This document shows, piece after piece, positions 14,199 to 22,523 of a DNA stretch of 64,000 nt (position 1 is the first letter of the stretch; each line of letters starts with the position of its first letter). Source of the stretch: Lachnospiraceae bacterium GAM79 (GTDB lineage Bacteria; Bacillota; Clostridia; Lachnospirales; Lachnospiraceae); the NCBI GenBank assembly GCA_003584705.1, contig AP018536.1, positions 1,736,001 to 1,800,000 on the forward strand, written 5' to 3'. The notes under the pieces are model-generated. The model had not been told where the DNA came from, did no database searches, and worked only from the letters and a program-made list of their open reading frames with translations. The translations under genes were made by a program, and so were the position numbers.

Positions 14199-15110
14199 AT
14201 GGATACTAAGATATTACTTGAAAACGGAACAAATGAATTGGAGATTCTGGAGTTTACCCTGGCAGGTAATTCCTACGGAATTAATGTTGCCAAGATCAAA
14301 GAGATCATCACCTATCAGCCAGTAACACCGGTTCCGAATTCACATCCCAGTATTGAAGGTATTTTCATGCCGAGAGATACTATGATCACCGCCATTGATC
14401 TGAAGAATTGTCTGGGGCGTGGTGAATCTGAGAAAAAAGGATTATTTATCGTTACCAACTTTAATAAGCTGGATATTGCATTCCATGTAGAATCTGTATT
14501 AGGTATTCACAGAGTAAGCTGGAGAGATATTATTAAGCCGGATATCACCATTTCTGCAGCAGATGAGAGTGTTGCTACCGGCATTATCAAGAAGAATGAC
14601 AAGCTGATCATTATTCTGGATTTCGAGAAGATCGTATCTGACATCAATCCGGAGACAGGACTGAAGATGTCCGAACTAAATGAACTGGGAGAGCGTACAA
14701 GAAGCTCTGTTCCTATTCTGATTGCAGAGGATTCCCCTCTGCTTAACAAGCTGATTGTAGATTCCCTGAAGGCAGCCGGCTATGTAAATCTGATCCATAC
14801 AGAGAACGGGCAGAAAGCATATGATGTTATTACGCAGTGCAAAGAGGATGGTACACTGGATCAGCATGTTCGTTGTATCATCACCGATATTGAGATGCCG
14901 GAAATGGATGGTCACAGACTGACCAAGCTTGTGAAGAGCGATGATGCGACCAAGGACATTCCTATTATCATTTTCTCATCACTGGTTAATGATGACATGA
15001 AGAGAAAGGGAGAGGCTTTGGGAGCAGATGCACAGCTTTCCAAACCCGAGATCGGTAATCTGGTAAGAATTGTGGACGAACTGGTAGCAGAGAAGCATTT
15101 AGACAGATAG
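14199..15110 (+). CDS. cheV: Chemotaxis coupling/response protein CheV
   Basis: The 303-residue protein joins a CheW-like domain (about 10-155), which docks on receptors and CheA, to a receiver domain (about 172-298) with acidic Glu177/Asp178, phospho-acceptor Asp230 in CIITDIEMPEMDG and a Lys-Pro pair near the end (LSKPEIG). CheV tunes receptor-kinase coupling during adaptation. It stands alone between its own promoter and terminator, apart from any other chemotaxis gene in the window, and suggests a motile host. Confidence 0.93.
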   Translation: MDTKILLENGTNELEILEFTLAGNSYGINVAKIKEIITYQPVTPVPNSHPSIEGIFMPRDTMITAIDLKNCLGRGESEKKGLFIVTNFNKLDIAFHVESVLGIHRVSWRDIIKPDITISAADESVATGIIKKNDKLIIILDFEKIVSDINPETGLKMSELNELGERTRSSVPILIAEDSPLLNKLIVDSLKAAGYVNLIHTENGQKAYDVITQCKEDGTLDQHVRCIITDIEMPEMDGHRLTKLVKSDDATKDIPIIIFSSLVNDDMKRKGEALGADAQLSKPEIGNLVRIVDELVAEKHLDR

Positions 15111-15123
15111 TAAGTTTAGAGAA

Positions 15124-15155
15124 GCAAAAAGGCTGGGATAGTCCCAGCCTTTTGC
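15124..15155 (+). terminator. Terminator after cheV
   Basis: GCAAAAAGGCTGGGA-TAG-TCCCAGCCTTTTGC, a near-perfect hairpin 13 bp after the cheV stop. Transcription of the next gene must restart within about 20 bp or read through. Confidence 0.85.
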
Positions 15156-15175
15156 TATAATATCAGGATACAGTT

Positions 15176-15943
15176 ATGGATAAACAAACAGAAGAAATTC
15201 TTCAGAAAATTGAAGAAGCGGAATATGTGCTGGTGGGCCTGGGACAGGAGTTTGACATGGAATTTTTCCTGCAAAGCAGAGAAGATTACCGCAGAATCCG
15301 GGAACAGTTACAACAGCAGAATGTACTTTGGCTTTTGCCTTATGTGGAAGAACAATTCCGCAGACAGTATTTGCTGGAGATGGAAGCAGAGATCGAGAAG
15401 GGATTGCAGAAGCTGGCAAAAGTATTGGAAAAAAAGAGTTATTTTGTGGTTTCATCTTCGCTGAATCATAAATTGGCAGAGGTTCCCTGGAAAAAAATGT
15501 TATTGAAAAAAGAGCGATTCGTGGCACCCTGTGGAGACTGGACGAAAAAACAGTGCCCGGACGGGTGTGAGGAAGGCATCCAGACAGTGACAGAAGCAGA
15601 TGAGGAACAATTGCAGGAGAGTTTTAAGAAGCTGCAGACTAACGGGTTTTCGGTTCCGGATTTGGGAAAATGTCCAAAGTGCGGGAAAAAGTTGGTACTC
15701 AACAATGTCTATGCCGGCCGATACGATGAAAAAGGATATTTGAAAACCTGGACAGAATATCAGAACTGGCTGCAAAATACCCTGAATCATAAAATGGTGT
15801 TGTTGGAGATTGGGGAGGGGAACCGTTTTCCTACGATTATACGTTCCCCTTTTGAGAGAATCGCTTTGTTTCAACAAAAAGCAGACCTTTATTGTATAGA
15901 TGGAGAACAAAATCCCATTGCCTGGCTGCTCAGCCTGTGTTAA
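15176..15943 (+). CDS. Sir2-like NAD-dependent deacylase family protein, divergent
   Basis: This 255-residue protein has a Rossmann-like start (VLVGLGQEF), two Cys pairs spaced as a zinc ribbon (CG...CPDGC and CPKCGKK), and a C-terminal block (LLEIGEGNRFPTIIRSPFERI) like the NAD-binding end of small Sir2-type proteins of Clostridia. The classical catalytic His context is not clear, so activity is uncertain. The Shine-Dalgarno is weak. Neighbours give no clue. Confidence 0.55.
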   Translation: MDKQTEEILQKIEEAEYVLVGLGQEFDMEFFLQSREDYRRIREQLQQQNVLWLLPYVEEQFRRQYLLEMEAEIEKGLQKLAKVLEKKSYFVVSSSLNHKLAEVPWKKMLLKKERFVAPCGDWTKKQCPDGCEEGIQTVTEADEEQLQESFKKLQTNGFSVPDLGKCPKCGKKLVLNNVYAGRYDEKGYLKTWTEYQNWLQNTLNHKMVLLEIGEGNRFPTIIRSPFERIALFQQKADLYCIDGEQNPIAWLLSLC

Positions 15944-15986
15944 ACTTAACATGCTAGTAACTTGTGAGAAAGCGGAGGAATGACAT

Positions 15987-17822
15987 ATGCCTTCACAGGA
16001 GGAATACTTGGATAATTTATTAAAAGGAATTGAAACAGAAAATACGGAAACAGAGGTTACAGAGGAGCCGAAAATGACCGGGACGGAGGAAGAAACTGCC
16101 AAAGCACCGGAAACGCCGGAGCCTGTGGAAGAGAGTGGAACTCAGGTCGATATGAGCGATATGGATGATCTGCTGCAGTCGGCGGTGGATGCTCAAAAAG
16201 CTGATTCATCAGAGCAGGAAACGGAAGCAAGTCAGCCTGTAGCGGAAAATACAGCCATTCTTCCAGAGGAGACAGCTTCTATGTCTGAGGATGAAATTAA
16301 CAGGCTATTGCAGCAGAGCCAGGAGCAATCCGGGGATGCTCCGGCACAGAAGAGCAACGATGCTAATGACGATCTGATCAAAATGTTGGAGAATGCGGAT
16401 GACGAGGGATTGTCAAATATTCTGGATCAGGTGACACCGGAGACTGCACAGCCGGAGGAAACAGCAGAGCGGGAAGAAGACAACGGCAAGCGCGGAAAAA
16501 AGAAAAAAGAAAAGAAAAAGAAGGAAAAGAAGCTGGGATTTTTTGAACGGTTTAAGAAGAAATCCAAGGAAGAACCGGAAGCAGCACCGGATGAGACAGA
16601 ATCAGCACAGCCTGCGGGAGAGGAAGTTACATCGGATATCCCGGAAACTGTGCCGGATGATCTTGCGGATCTGTCTTCCCTGACGGATGGCATGGATGAT
16701 ACAGACAAAACACCGATGGAGGCTTCTGACAACACGGAAAGTGTAGAAAGTACGGAAAATGCTGCGGAAAACGGAGATGCCGGCGGCCTGGATGACGATC
16801 TGGACGCTTTACTTGCGGGAGCATTTCCGGAGCAGTCGGAGAACAGCACGGATAATGCATCCGGAGAACCGGAATCTGCAGATGTGATGGATATTCTGAA
16901 GGCTGCAGGCGCAGACATCATGGATGAGCCGGAACAGAAGAAAGAGAAAAAAGGCTTTTTTGCCAAATTATTAGATCTGTTCACCGAGGAGGACGAGGAA
17001 GAAGAGGAAACGGATCAGTTGCAGCTGTCCGATGAGAACAAGAAGATCCTGGAAGAGATGGACAAGGGCGGCAAGAACAAGAAGGGAAAAAAACAGAAAA
17101 AGCCTAAAAAAGAAAAGCAGCCCAAGCCCAAGAAACCGGCAAAAGAAAAAAAGAAAAAAGAAAAGCCGGAAAAGGAAGATAAGCCGTCAGTATCGGAGAA
17201 AAAGCTTTCTCCGAAGAAAATCCTCCCGATTGTAGTGGTATGTATTTCTCTGGGGGCGGTGATTCTGTTGCTGGGTAACTTCCTGGCGGATTATACCGCG
17301 AAGCGCAGCGGTAGAGAAGCTTACTATGCCGGAGATTATCAGACCTGTTACCAGAATCTGATGGGCAAGGAACTGGATGAGACAGAACAGGTGATGTACA
17401 GTCAGTCCGAGAGTATTCTGACCATCCGTATGTGGCTGCGAGAGTACGAAGTATTCGTAAACGAAGGCTCTGAATTGGAGGCATTGGACAGCCTGCTTCA
17501 GGCAGTCAGGGATTATCCGACATTGTTAAATTATGCGACACAGTGGAATGCGCAGGATGAGGTAAGTCTGGCATTCCAGGATATTTTGAATATCCTTTCC
17601 CAGAAATATCAGTTAAGTCAGGAAGAGGCACAACAGATTGCGGATATTTCCGATAATGTAGAATATACGAAGAATGTAATGTTGGTTCTGCAAAGGCTGG
17701 GACTGGGATTCTGGGAGTTCCCGCAGGGAACGGTAACGGAGGAAACATCTGCACCTAATACGGAGGAGGCGCCCGCACAGCTGCCGGATCCTCTCCCCGA
17801 GGAAAAGGAGATTCAGCAATGA
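15987..17822 (+). CDS. Charged single-TM protein with helical C-terminal domain, function unknown
   Basis: The 611-residue protein starts with MPSQEEYLDNLL. It alternates acidic, low-complexity stretches with Lys-rich blocks (about 168-195 and 345-410). One TM helix (about 412-430, ILPIVVVCISLGAVILLLG) leads into a helical, TPR-like domain (about 440-580). Repeated short motifs such as MDDLLQSA, ISRLLQQS-type and DDLDALLAGAF suggest docking segments. The last codons overlap hisH (ATGA), so it is co-translated with histidine genes, though no role in histidine synthesis is apparent. Confidence 0.7.
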   Translation: MPSQEEYLDNLLKGIETENTETEVTEEPKMTGTEEETAKAPETPEPVEESGTQVDMSDMDDLLQSAVDAQKADSSEQETEASQPVAENTAILPEETASMSEDEINRLLQQSQEQSGDAPAQKSNDANDDLIKMLENADDEGLSNILDQVTPETAQPEETAEREEDNGKRGKKKKEKKKKEKKLGFFERFKKKSKEEPEAAPDETESAQPAGEEVTSDIPETVPDDLADLSSLTDGMDDTDKTPMEASDNTESVESTENAAENGDAGGLDDDLDALLAGAFPEQSENSTDNASGEPESADVMDILKAAGADIMDEPEQKKEKKGFFAKLLDLFTEEDEEEEETDQLQLSDENKKILEEMDKGGKNKKGKKQKKPKKEKQPKPKKPAKEKKKKEKPEKEDKPSVSEKKLSPKKILPIVVVCISLGAVILLLGNFLADYTAKRSGREAYYAGDYQTCYQNLMGKELDETEQVMYSQSESILTIRMWLREYEVFVNEGSELEALDSLLQAVRDYPTLLNYATQWNAQDEVSLAFQDILNILSQKYQLSQEEAQQIADISDNVEYTKNVMLVLQRLGLGFWEFPQGTVTEETSAPNTEEAPAQLPDPLPEEKEIQQ

Positions 17823-18463
17823 TCACAGTGCTCGACTATGATGCTGGGAACATAAAGAGTGTAGAAAAGGCATTAAATTTTCTGGGAGAAGAGGTAAAGA
17901 TTACCAGAGACAGAGAGGAAATCCTGTCCGCAGACGGTGTGATCCTGCCGGGTGTGGGAGCGTTCGGTGATGCCATGGAAAAACTGCACCAGTACGGACT
18001 GGTGGATGTCATTCATGAAGTAGTGGACAGGCAGATCCCTTTTCTGGGAATCTGTCTGGGCTTACAGCTGATGTTTGAGAGTAGTGAGGAGACACCGGGA
18101 GTAGAGGGACTGCACCTGTTAGACGGTAAGATCCGAAGGATTCCTGCGGCAGAAGAACTGAAGATTCCGCATATTGGCTGGAATGACCTTACTTTTCCCA
18201 ATGAAGGAAGACTTTTCCGGGGCGTGGAAGAGCATTCCTATGTATATTTTGTACATTCCTATTATCTGGAGGCAGCAGATCCTTCCATTGTTACTGCCAC
18301 CACAGAATATGGAACTTTGATTCATGCTTCCGTGGAAAAGGGTAATATTTTTGCCTGTCAGTTCCATCCCGAGAAAAGTTCCCGGGTGGGAATGAAAATT
18401 CTGCAGAATTTCATAGAGATCACACAAGAGTTCCGGGAAAAAGATAAGCAGGGAGGAAGATAG
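17819..18463 (+). CDS. hisH: Imidazole glycerol phosphate synthase glutaminase subunit HisH
   Basis: HisH (214 residues) releases ammonia from glutamine and channels it to HisF in histidine synthesis. The class I amidotransferase triad is complete: Cys79 in LGICLGLQ, His183 and Glu185 in FHPEKS. Start ATG overlaps the previous stop. The partner hisF follows after an unusual 144-bp hairpin-rich gap. Confidence 0.95.
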   Translation: MITVLDYDAGNIKSVEKALNFLGEEVKITRDREEILSADGVILPGVGAFGDAMEKLHQYGLVDVIHEVVDRQIPFLGICLGLQLMFESSEETPGVEGLHLLDGKIRRIPAAEELKIPHIGWNDLTFPNEGRLFRGVEEHSYVYFVHSYYLEAADPSIVTATTEYGTLIHASVEKGNIFACQFHPEKSSRVGMKILQNFIEITQEFREKDKQGGR

Positions 18464-18496
18464 TGTGAAAATAAGCATGATAGCTTATTTTTCACA
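18464..18496 (+). terminator. Palindrome directly after hisH
   Basis: TGTGAAAATAAGC-ATGATA-GCTTATTTTTCACA forms a 13-bp stem starting one base after the hisH stop. It could terminate or attenuate transcription before hisF, or be a protein-binding dyad. Confidence 0.55.
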
Positions 18497-18510
18497 CGGC
18501 TATTTGTGCG

Positions 18511-18592
18511 GCAGACGTCACAAAGTAGCTCTTATCGCAGAATCAAATTTTAAATTTGATTCGCAATTCCTCCGACGGAAGGAATCGTCTGC
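18511..18592. repeat. Structured palindromic element between hisH and hisF
   Basis: An outer stem GCAGACG / CGTCTGC encloses a perfect palindrome (GAATCAAATTT / AAATTTGATTC) and a small hairpin (ATTCCT / AGGAAT). The layout resembles a short mobile palindromic (REP- or MITE-like) insertion. It holds no ORF and lies 15 bp before the hisF start. Confidence 0.55.
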
Positions 18593-18607
18593 GGAATGGA
18601 GATTAAT

Positions 18608-19369
18608 ATGCATACCAAAAGAGTAATTCCCTGTCTGGATGTGAAGGATGGCAGAGTAGTAAAAGGTGTGAATTTTGTGAATTTCCGGGATGCCGGAGAT
18701 CCGTCGGAGGTAGCATCTGCTTATGATGCAGCCGGTGCGGACGAAGTGGTATTTTTGGACATTACGGCTTCTGCAGACAGTAGAGCAACGCAGTTAGAGT
18801 GGGTGCGGAAGGTAGCCAGCAAGGTATTTATTCCTTTCACTGTAGGCGGAGGAATCCGTACCGTGGATGATTTTAAGGCGATATTGAGAGAAGGAGCAGA
18901 CAAGATTTCTGTGAATTCCGCAGCCATTATGAATCCGCAGCTGATCAGTGATGCAGCAGAGAAGTTTGGCAGTCAGTGTGTGGTGGTCGCTATCGATGCC
19001 AAGAAGCGGGCAGACGGCGGTGGTTGGAATATTTATAAAAACGGTGGTCGTGTGGATATGGGCATGGACGCTGTGGAGTGGGCCAGAACCGCAGAGAAGA
19101 TGGGAGCCGGAGAGATCCTGCTGACCAGCATGGACGGTGACGGCACGAAGGAAGGCTATGATCTGGAGCTGACCAGGGCTGTGGCAGAGAGTGTAAGCAT
19201 TCCGGTCATTGCATCCGGCGGTGCTGGACAGCTGTCTCATTTCTATGATGCTCTGACAGAGGGAAAGGCAGAGGCAGTTCTGGCGGCATCTCTGTTCCAT
19301 TACAAAGAATTAGAGATCAGGCAGGTGAAAGAATACCTGCGGGAAAAAGGAATCAGTGTCCGTCTCTAG
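18608..19369 (+). CDS. hisF: Imidazole glycerol phosphate synthase cyclase subunit HisF
   Basis: HisF (253 residues) is the TIM-barrel cyclase that makes IGP and AICAR from PRFAR using ammonia from HisH. ATG 18608 is used because GGAG lies 6 nt upstream and it yields the standard [11 protein letters not shown] start. This puts catalytic Asp11 and Asp130 (VVAIDAKK) at their usual numbers. Phosphate-binding loops GGGIRT and ASGGAG are intact. Confidence 0.96.
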   Translation: MHTKRVIPCLDVKDGRVVKGVNFVNFRDAGDPSEVASAYDAAGADEVVFLDITASADSRATQLEWVRKVASKVFIPFTVGGGIRTVDDFKAILREGADKISVNSAAIMNPQLISDAAEKFGSQCVVVAIDAKKRADGGGWNIYKNGGRVDMGMDAVEWARTAEKMGAGEILLTSMDGDGTKEGYDLELTRAVAESVSIPVIASGGAGQLSHFYDALTEGKAEAVLAASLFHYKELEIRQVKEYLREKGISVRL

Positions 19370-19391
19370 GAACGACAGGGAGGATTTGACT

Positions 19392-20066
19392 ATGGCAATG
19401 ATCACGAATGACTGGCTGACGGCTTTGGGCGGAGAATTCCACAAGCCTTATTACAGACAGCTTTTTGAATTTGTCAAAAATGAATACAACACCACCGTGG
19501 TCTTCCCACCGGCAGATGATATTTTCAATGCATTTCACCTGACGCCGTTAAGCAAGGTAAAAGTGGTGATTTTAGGACAGGATCCTTATCATAATGTGGG
19601 ACAGGCTCATGGACTGTGCTTCTCGGTGAAACCGGATGTAGAGATTCCCCCTTCTCTGGTGAATATTTATCAGGAACTTCACGATGATCTGGGATGCTAT
19701 ATCCCTAACAATGGTTATCTTGTAAAATGGGCCGAGCAGGGTGTCCTGATGCTCAATACGGTGCTTACCGTGCGGGCACACGTGGCCAATTCCCATCACG
19801 GGAAAGGTTGGGAAGAGTTTACAGATGCCGCCATCCGGGCACTGAATGCACAGGATCGTCCCATTGTGTTTATCCTGTGGGGCAGACCTGCCCAGATGAA
19901 GAAAGCTATGTTGAACAATCCCAATCATCTGATCTTAGAGGCCCCTCATCCCAGCCCCCTGTCTGCCTACCGCGGTTTCTTCGGCAGCAGACCTTTCAGC
20001 AAGACCAACAACTTCTTGAAAGAACACGGCGTGGAGCCCATCGACTGGCAGATTGAAAATGTGTAA
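19392..20066 (+). CDS. ung: Uracil-DNA glycosylase
   Basis: Ung (224 residues) excises uracil from DNA in base excision repair. Start 19392 follows AGGGAGG by 8 nt; a start 12 codons upstream overlaps hisF and lacks such a site. Family 1 motifs are complete: GQDPYH with general base Asp64, the uracil-binding LMLNTVLTV block, and [13 protein letters not shown] with His186. A 37-bp perfect inverted repeat begins 7 bp after the stop. Confidence 0.96.
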   Translation: MAMITNDWLTALGGEFHKPYYRQLFEFVKNEYNTTVVFPPADDIFNAFHLTPLSKVKVVILGQDPYHNVGQAHGLCFSVKPDVEIPPSLVNIYQELHDDLGCYIPNNGYLVKWAEQGVLMLNTVLTVRAHVANSHHGKGWEEFTDAAIRALNAQDRPIVFILWGRPAQMKKAMLNNPNHLILEAPHPSPLSAYRGFFGSRPFSKTNNFLKEHGVEPIDWQIENV

Positions 20067-20073
20067 ATTGTGA

Positions 20074-20166
20074 GTTACGAGCCATGCAAAAATAGAGTGA
20101 ACCAGCCTCGATGGGCGCTTGCGCACAAGCGAGGCTGGTTCACTCTATTTTTGCATGGCTCGTAAC
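20074..20166. repeat. 37-bp perfect inverted repeat downstream of ung
   Basis: Arms 20074-20110 and 20130-20166 are perfect reverse complements over 37 bp, with a 19-nt spacer that itself folds (GCTTG / CAAGC). There is no clear terminal T tract. A transcript would form an exceptionally long hairpin. It may act as a terminator or be a MITE-like insertion; no transposase is near. Confidence 0.85.
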
Positions 20167-20175
20167 GTAGTGCTG

Positions 20176-20382
20176 TCATACCCCCCACGAACGCCCGCCT
20201 GTCGCGAACGTCCTGTTCGCACCACCCTGATTTTCAACACTTTTTGAGAAAATGTCACCACCGTCCGACAAACATCCCCGGAAGGATATTCCATCCGCTG
20301 CGGACGTTCTGCTTTTTTCATAATATCTGTACACCATAGGCAGTTCTGCTGCAGCCATTTCTATTGCTTTGGTGCAAATCAC
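20176..20382 (-). CDS. Possible small ORF, doubtful
   Basis: A 68-codon minus-strand ORF in an otherwise gene-free 600-bp gap between ung and the TrmB-type regulator. It has no recognisable domain and no convincing Shine-Dalgarno, and its Gly/Arg-rich end lies in a GC-rich patch. It could equally be decayed sequence. Confidence 0.2.
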   Translation of the reverse strand: MICTKAIEMAAAELPMVYRYYEKSRTSAADGISFRGCLSDGGDIFSKSVENQGGANRTFATGGRSWGV

Positions 20383-20393
20383 ATTAAAATAGC

Positions 20394-20443
20394 AAAATCA
20401 GTACAAAAAAACCTCTAAATCAAACATTTTTTGTACTGATTTT
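20394..20443. terminator. 17-bp perfect inverted repeat, probable bidirectional terminator
   Basis: AAAATCAGTACAAAAAA (20394-20410) and its exact complement (20427-20443) bracket a 16-nt loop. The A/T-rich flanks on both sides suit termination in either direction. The remainder of the gap to 20611 is AT-rich with no gene. Confidence 0.55.
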
Positions 20444-20611
20444 ATTATTTTCCTATTTTAGCGAAAATAAGCTCTTATAAAAGGCCAAAATCTCCTGTTT
20501 TTGTATTTTTTTAGCAAAAAAGGGCGTTTTTAATACAAACAGAACTCCCGGAGGAATGGCATCACTTTCTATTTCTTTACTGACATCTTTTCTCAATAAG
20601 TATTTCCCCTA

Positions 20612-20640
20612 TTGACAAAACAAGGAATCCTTACTATAGT
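20612..20640 (+). promoter_or_regulatory. Promoter of the TrmB-type regulator
   Basis: TTGACA (20612-20617), 17-bp spacer, TATAGT (20635-20640), 32 bp before the gene. The spacer contains a perfect 11-bp palindrome AAGGA-A-TCCTT (20622-20632), a plausible operator for autoregulation. Confidence 0.82.
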
Positions 20641-20672
20641 GTTCCTGTAAAGAACCACTAAAAGGAGTACCT

Positions 20673-21434
20673 ATGGAAGAAGCGGCAATCATAGAACAAC
20701 TTATCCTGTTCGGACTGAGCAGGCAGGAGGCTGTCATTTACCTGTGTCTTCTTCAAAATGAAGAACTGACAGGCTATGAGGTGGCGAAGCTGACGGGGAT
20801 TTCCAGATCCAATGTCTATAATGGACTGGCATCGTTGGTGGAGCATGGAGCTGCTTATGTGATCGAAGGAACCTCCTCAAAATATCTGGCTGTAGCATTA
20901 TCCGAGTTCTGTGATAACCGGATCCGGTATCTGCGGAAAGCAAAAGAACGTCTGGTGGCGGATGGCCCCAGGAAAAATTTACCTAGAGAAGGCTATATCA
21001 CCATCGAAGGCTATGACCACATCTGTGACAAGATCCGGCACATGCTTCTGGGTGCCGAGAAGCGTATTTATTTTTCCGCAACAGGTGAATTCCTGGAGCA
21101 ATGGTCGGAGGAGATCAGGGAGCTGGTCCGGGCACAGAAAAAAGTGGTGCTGATTTCAGAAGACAACAGAGAACCTTTTCCGGAAGATGCGGAATTAAAG
21201 GCCGGGATCATAGAATACCTGGTGCCGGAGCATTTCAGAGAGCCTAAGGAAGAGGAACAGCAGATGGATCAGATCCGTCTCATCATAGATTCCGAGTACA
21301 TTCTCACCGGTACGGTGACGGGAAAGAGCAGTGATACCTGCCTTTACAGTGGCCAGAAGAATTTTGTCAGAGTCTTCAAGGATGCCATGCGCAACGAGAT
21401 CGCCCTCATTCGGTTGAAGCAGGGTGAGCAATAA
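20673..21434 (+). CDS. TrmB-family transcriptional regulator
   Basis: This 253-residue regulator has a winged HTH at residues 10-75 (GLSRQEAVIYLCLLQ ... LTGISRSNVYNGLASL), the TrmB signature, followed by a PLD-like ligand-binding domain (about 105-250). TrmB proteins commonly sense sugars or other metabolites. Its own promoter contains a palindrome. It lies just upstream of lysine/peptidoglycan genes (ddh, lysA), which are candidate targets, but that is inference. Confidence 0.8.
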   Translation: MEEAAIIEQLILFGLSRQEAVIYLCLLQNEELTGYEVAKLTGISRSNVYNGLASLVEHGAAYVIEGTSSKYLAVALSEFCDNRIRYLRKAKERLVADGPRKNLPREGYITIEGYDHICDKIRHMLLGAEKRIYFSATGEFLEQWSEEIRELVRAQKKVVLISEDNREPFPEDAELKAGIIEYLVPEHFREPKEEEQQMDQIRLIIDSEYILTGTVTGKSSDTCLYSGQKNFVRVFKDAMRNEIALIRLKQGEQ

Positions 21435-21513
21435 TTATGTAGAAAACGCTTTTGCCGGGTGGAAACGGCCGCAGCGTTCTCATAAATAGGATAAAATAGA
21501 AAGGGATAGAAAA

Positions 21514-22497
21514 ATGAGTATCAGAGTCGCAATTTTAGGTTATGGTAACTTAGGAAAAGGAATGGAATGTGCAGTAAAGCAGAATGATGACATGGAGCTG
21601 GTAGCCGTATTTACCAGAAGAGATCCTGCTACAGTAAAGACTTTAACAGATGTGAAGGTTTATAATGTAGATCAGTTACTGTCCATGCAGGACAAGATCG
21701 ATGTCCTGGTGCTGTGCGGAGGCTCCGCAACCGATCTGCCCAAACAGACCGCAGAGTATGCAAAATATTTCAACGTGGTAGACAGCTTTGATACCCATGC
21801 GAAGATCCCCGAGCATTTCGCACAGGTAGATGCTGCAGCAAAAGAGGGCGGCAAGGTAGCCATGATTTCCGTAGGCTGGGATCCCGGTATGTTCTCCCTG
21901 AACAGACTGTATGCCAATGCCATTTTAAGAGACGGCAGCGATTATACCTTCTGGGGTAAGGGTGTCAGCCAGGGACATTCCGATGCCATCCGTCGTATCC
22001 CCGGTGTCAAGGATGCCAAGCAGTATACCATTCCCGTAGAGTCCGCACTGGAAGCTGTCAGAAACTGTGAGAATCCGGTTCTGACCACCAGACAGAAGCA
22101 TACCAGAGAGTGTTTTGTGGTAGCGGAAGAGGGCGCAGACAAGGCACAGATCGAAGAGCAGATCAAGACCATGCCCAACTATTTTGCAGATTATGATACT
22201 ACTGTACATTTCATCACTGAGGAAGAACTGCAGAGAGATCACGCAGGTATCCCTCACGGCGGATTTGTACTGCGTACCGGCAAGACCGGCTTAAACGGTG
22301 AGCACAACCATGTGATCGAGTACAGCTTAAAGCTGGATTCCAACCCGGAGTTCACTTCCTGCGTACTGACCGCTTATGCAAGAGCTGCTTACCGCATGAA
22401 TCAGGAAGGCCAGAAGGGCTGCAAGACCGTATTTGATGTGGCACCTGCTTATCTGAGCACTCTGACTCCGGAAGAGATGAGAAGCGCGTTACTGTAA
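21514..22497 (+). CDS. ddh: meso-Diaminopimelate dehydrogenase
   Basis: Ddh (327 residues) makes meso-diaminopimelate in one NADPH-dependent step from tetrahydrodipicolinate and ammonia. The N-terminal Rossmann motif GYGNLGKG (9-16), VLCGGSATD, and the substrate loop around SVGWDPGMFSLNRLYA are clear. GAAAGGG precedes the ATG. With lysA immediately downstream it forms a short lysine module that also feeds peptidoglycan. Confidence 0.95.
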   Translation: MSIRVAILGYGNLGKGMECAVKQNDDMELVAVFTRRDPATVKTLTDVKVYNVDQLLSMQDKIDVLVLCGGSATDLPKQTAEYAKYFNVVDSFDTHAKIPEHFAQVDAAAKEGGKVAMISVGWDPGMFSLNRLYANAILRDGSDYTFWGKGVSQGHSDAIRRIPGVKDAKQYTIPVESALEAVRNCENPVLTTRQKHTRECFVVAEEGADKAQIEEQIKTMPNYFADYDTTVHFITEEELQRDHAGIPHGGFVLRTGKTGLNGEHNHVIEYSLKLDSNPEFTSCVLTAYARAAYRMNQEGQKGCKTVFDVAPAYLSTLTPEEMRSALL

Positions 22498-22523
22498 ATA
22501 AGATAGATGCAGAGGAGATACTT

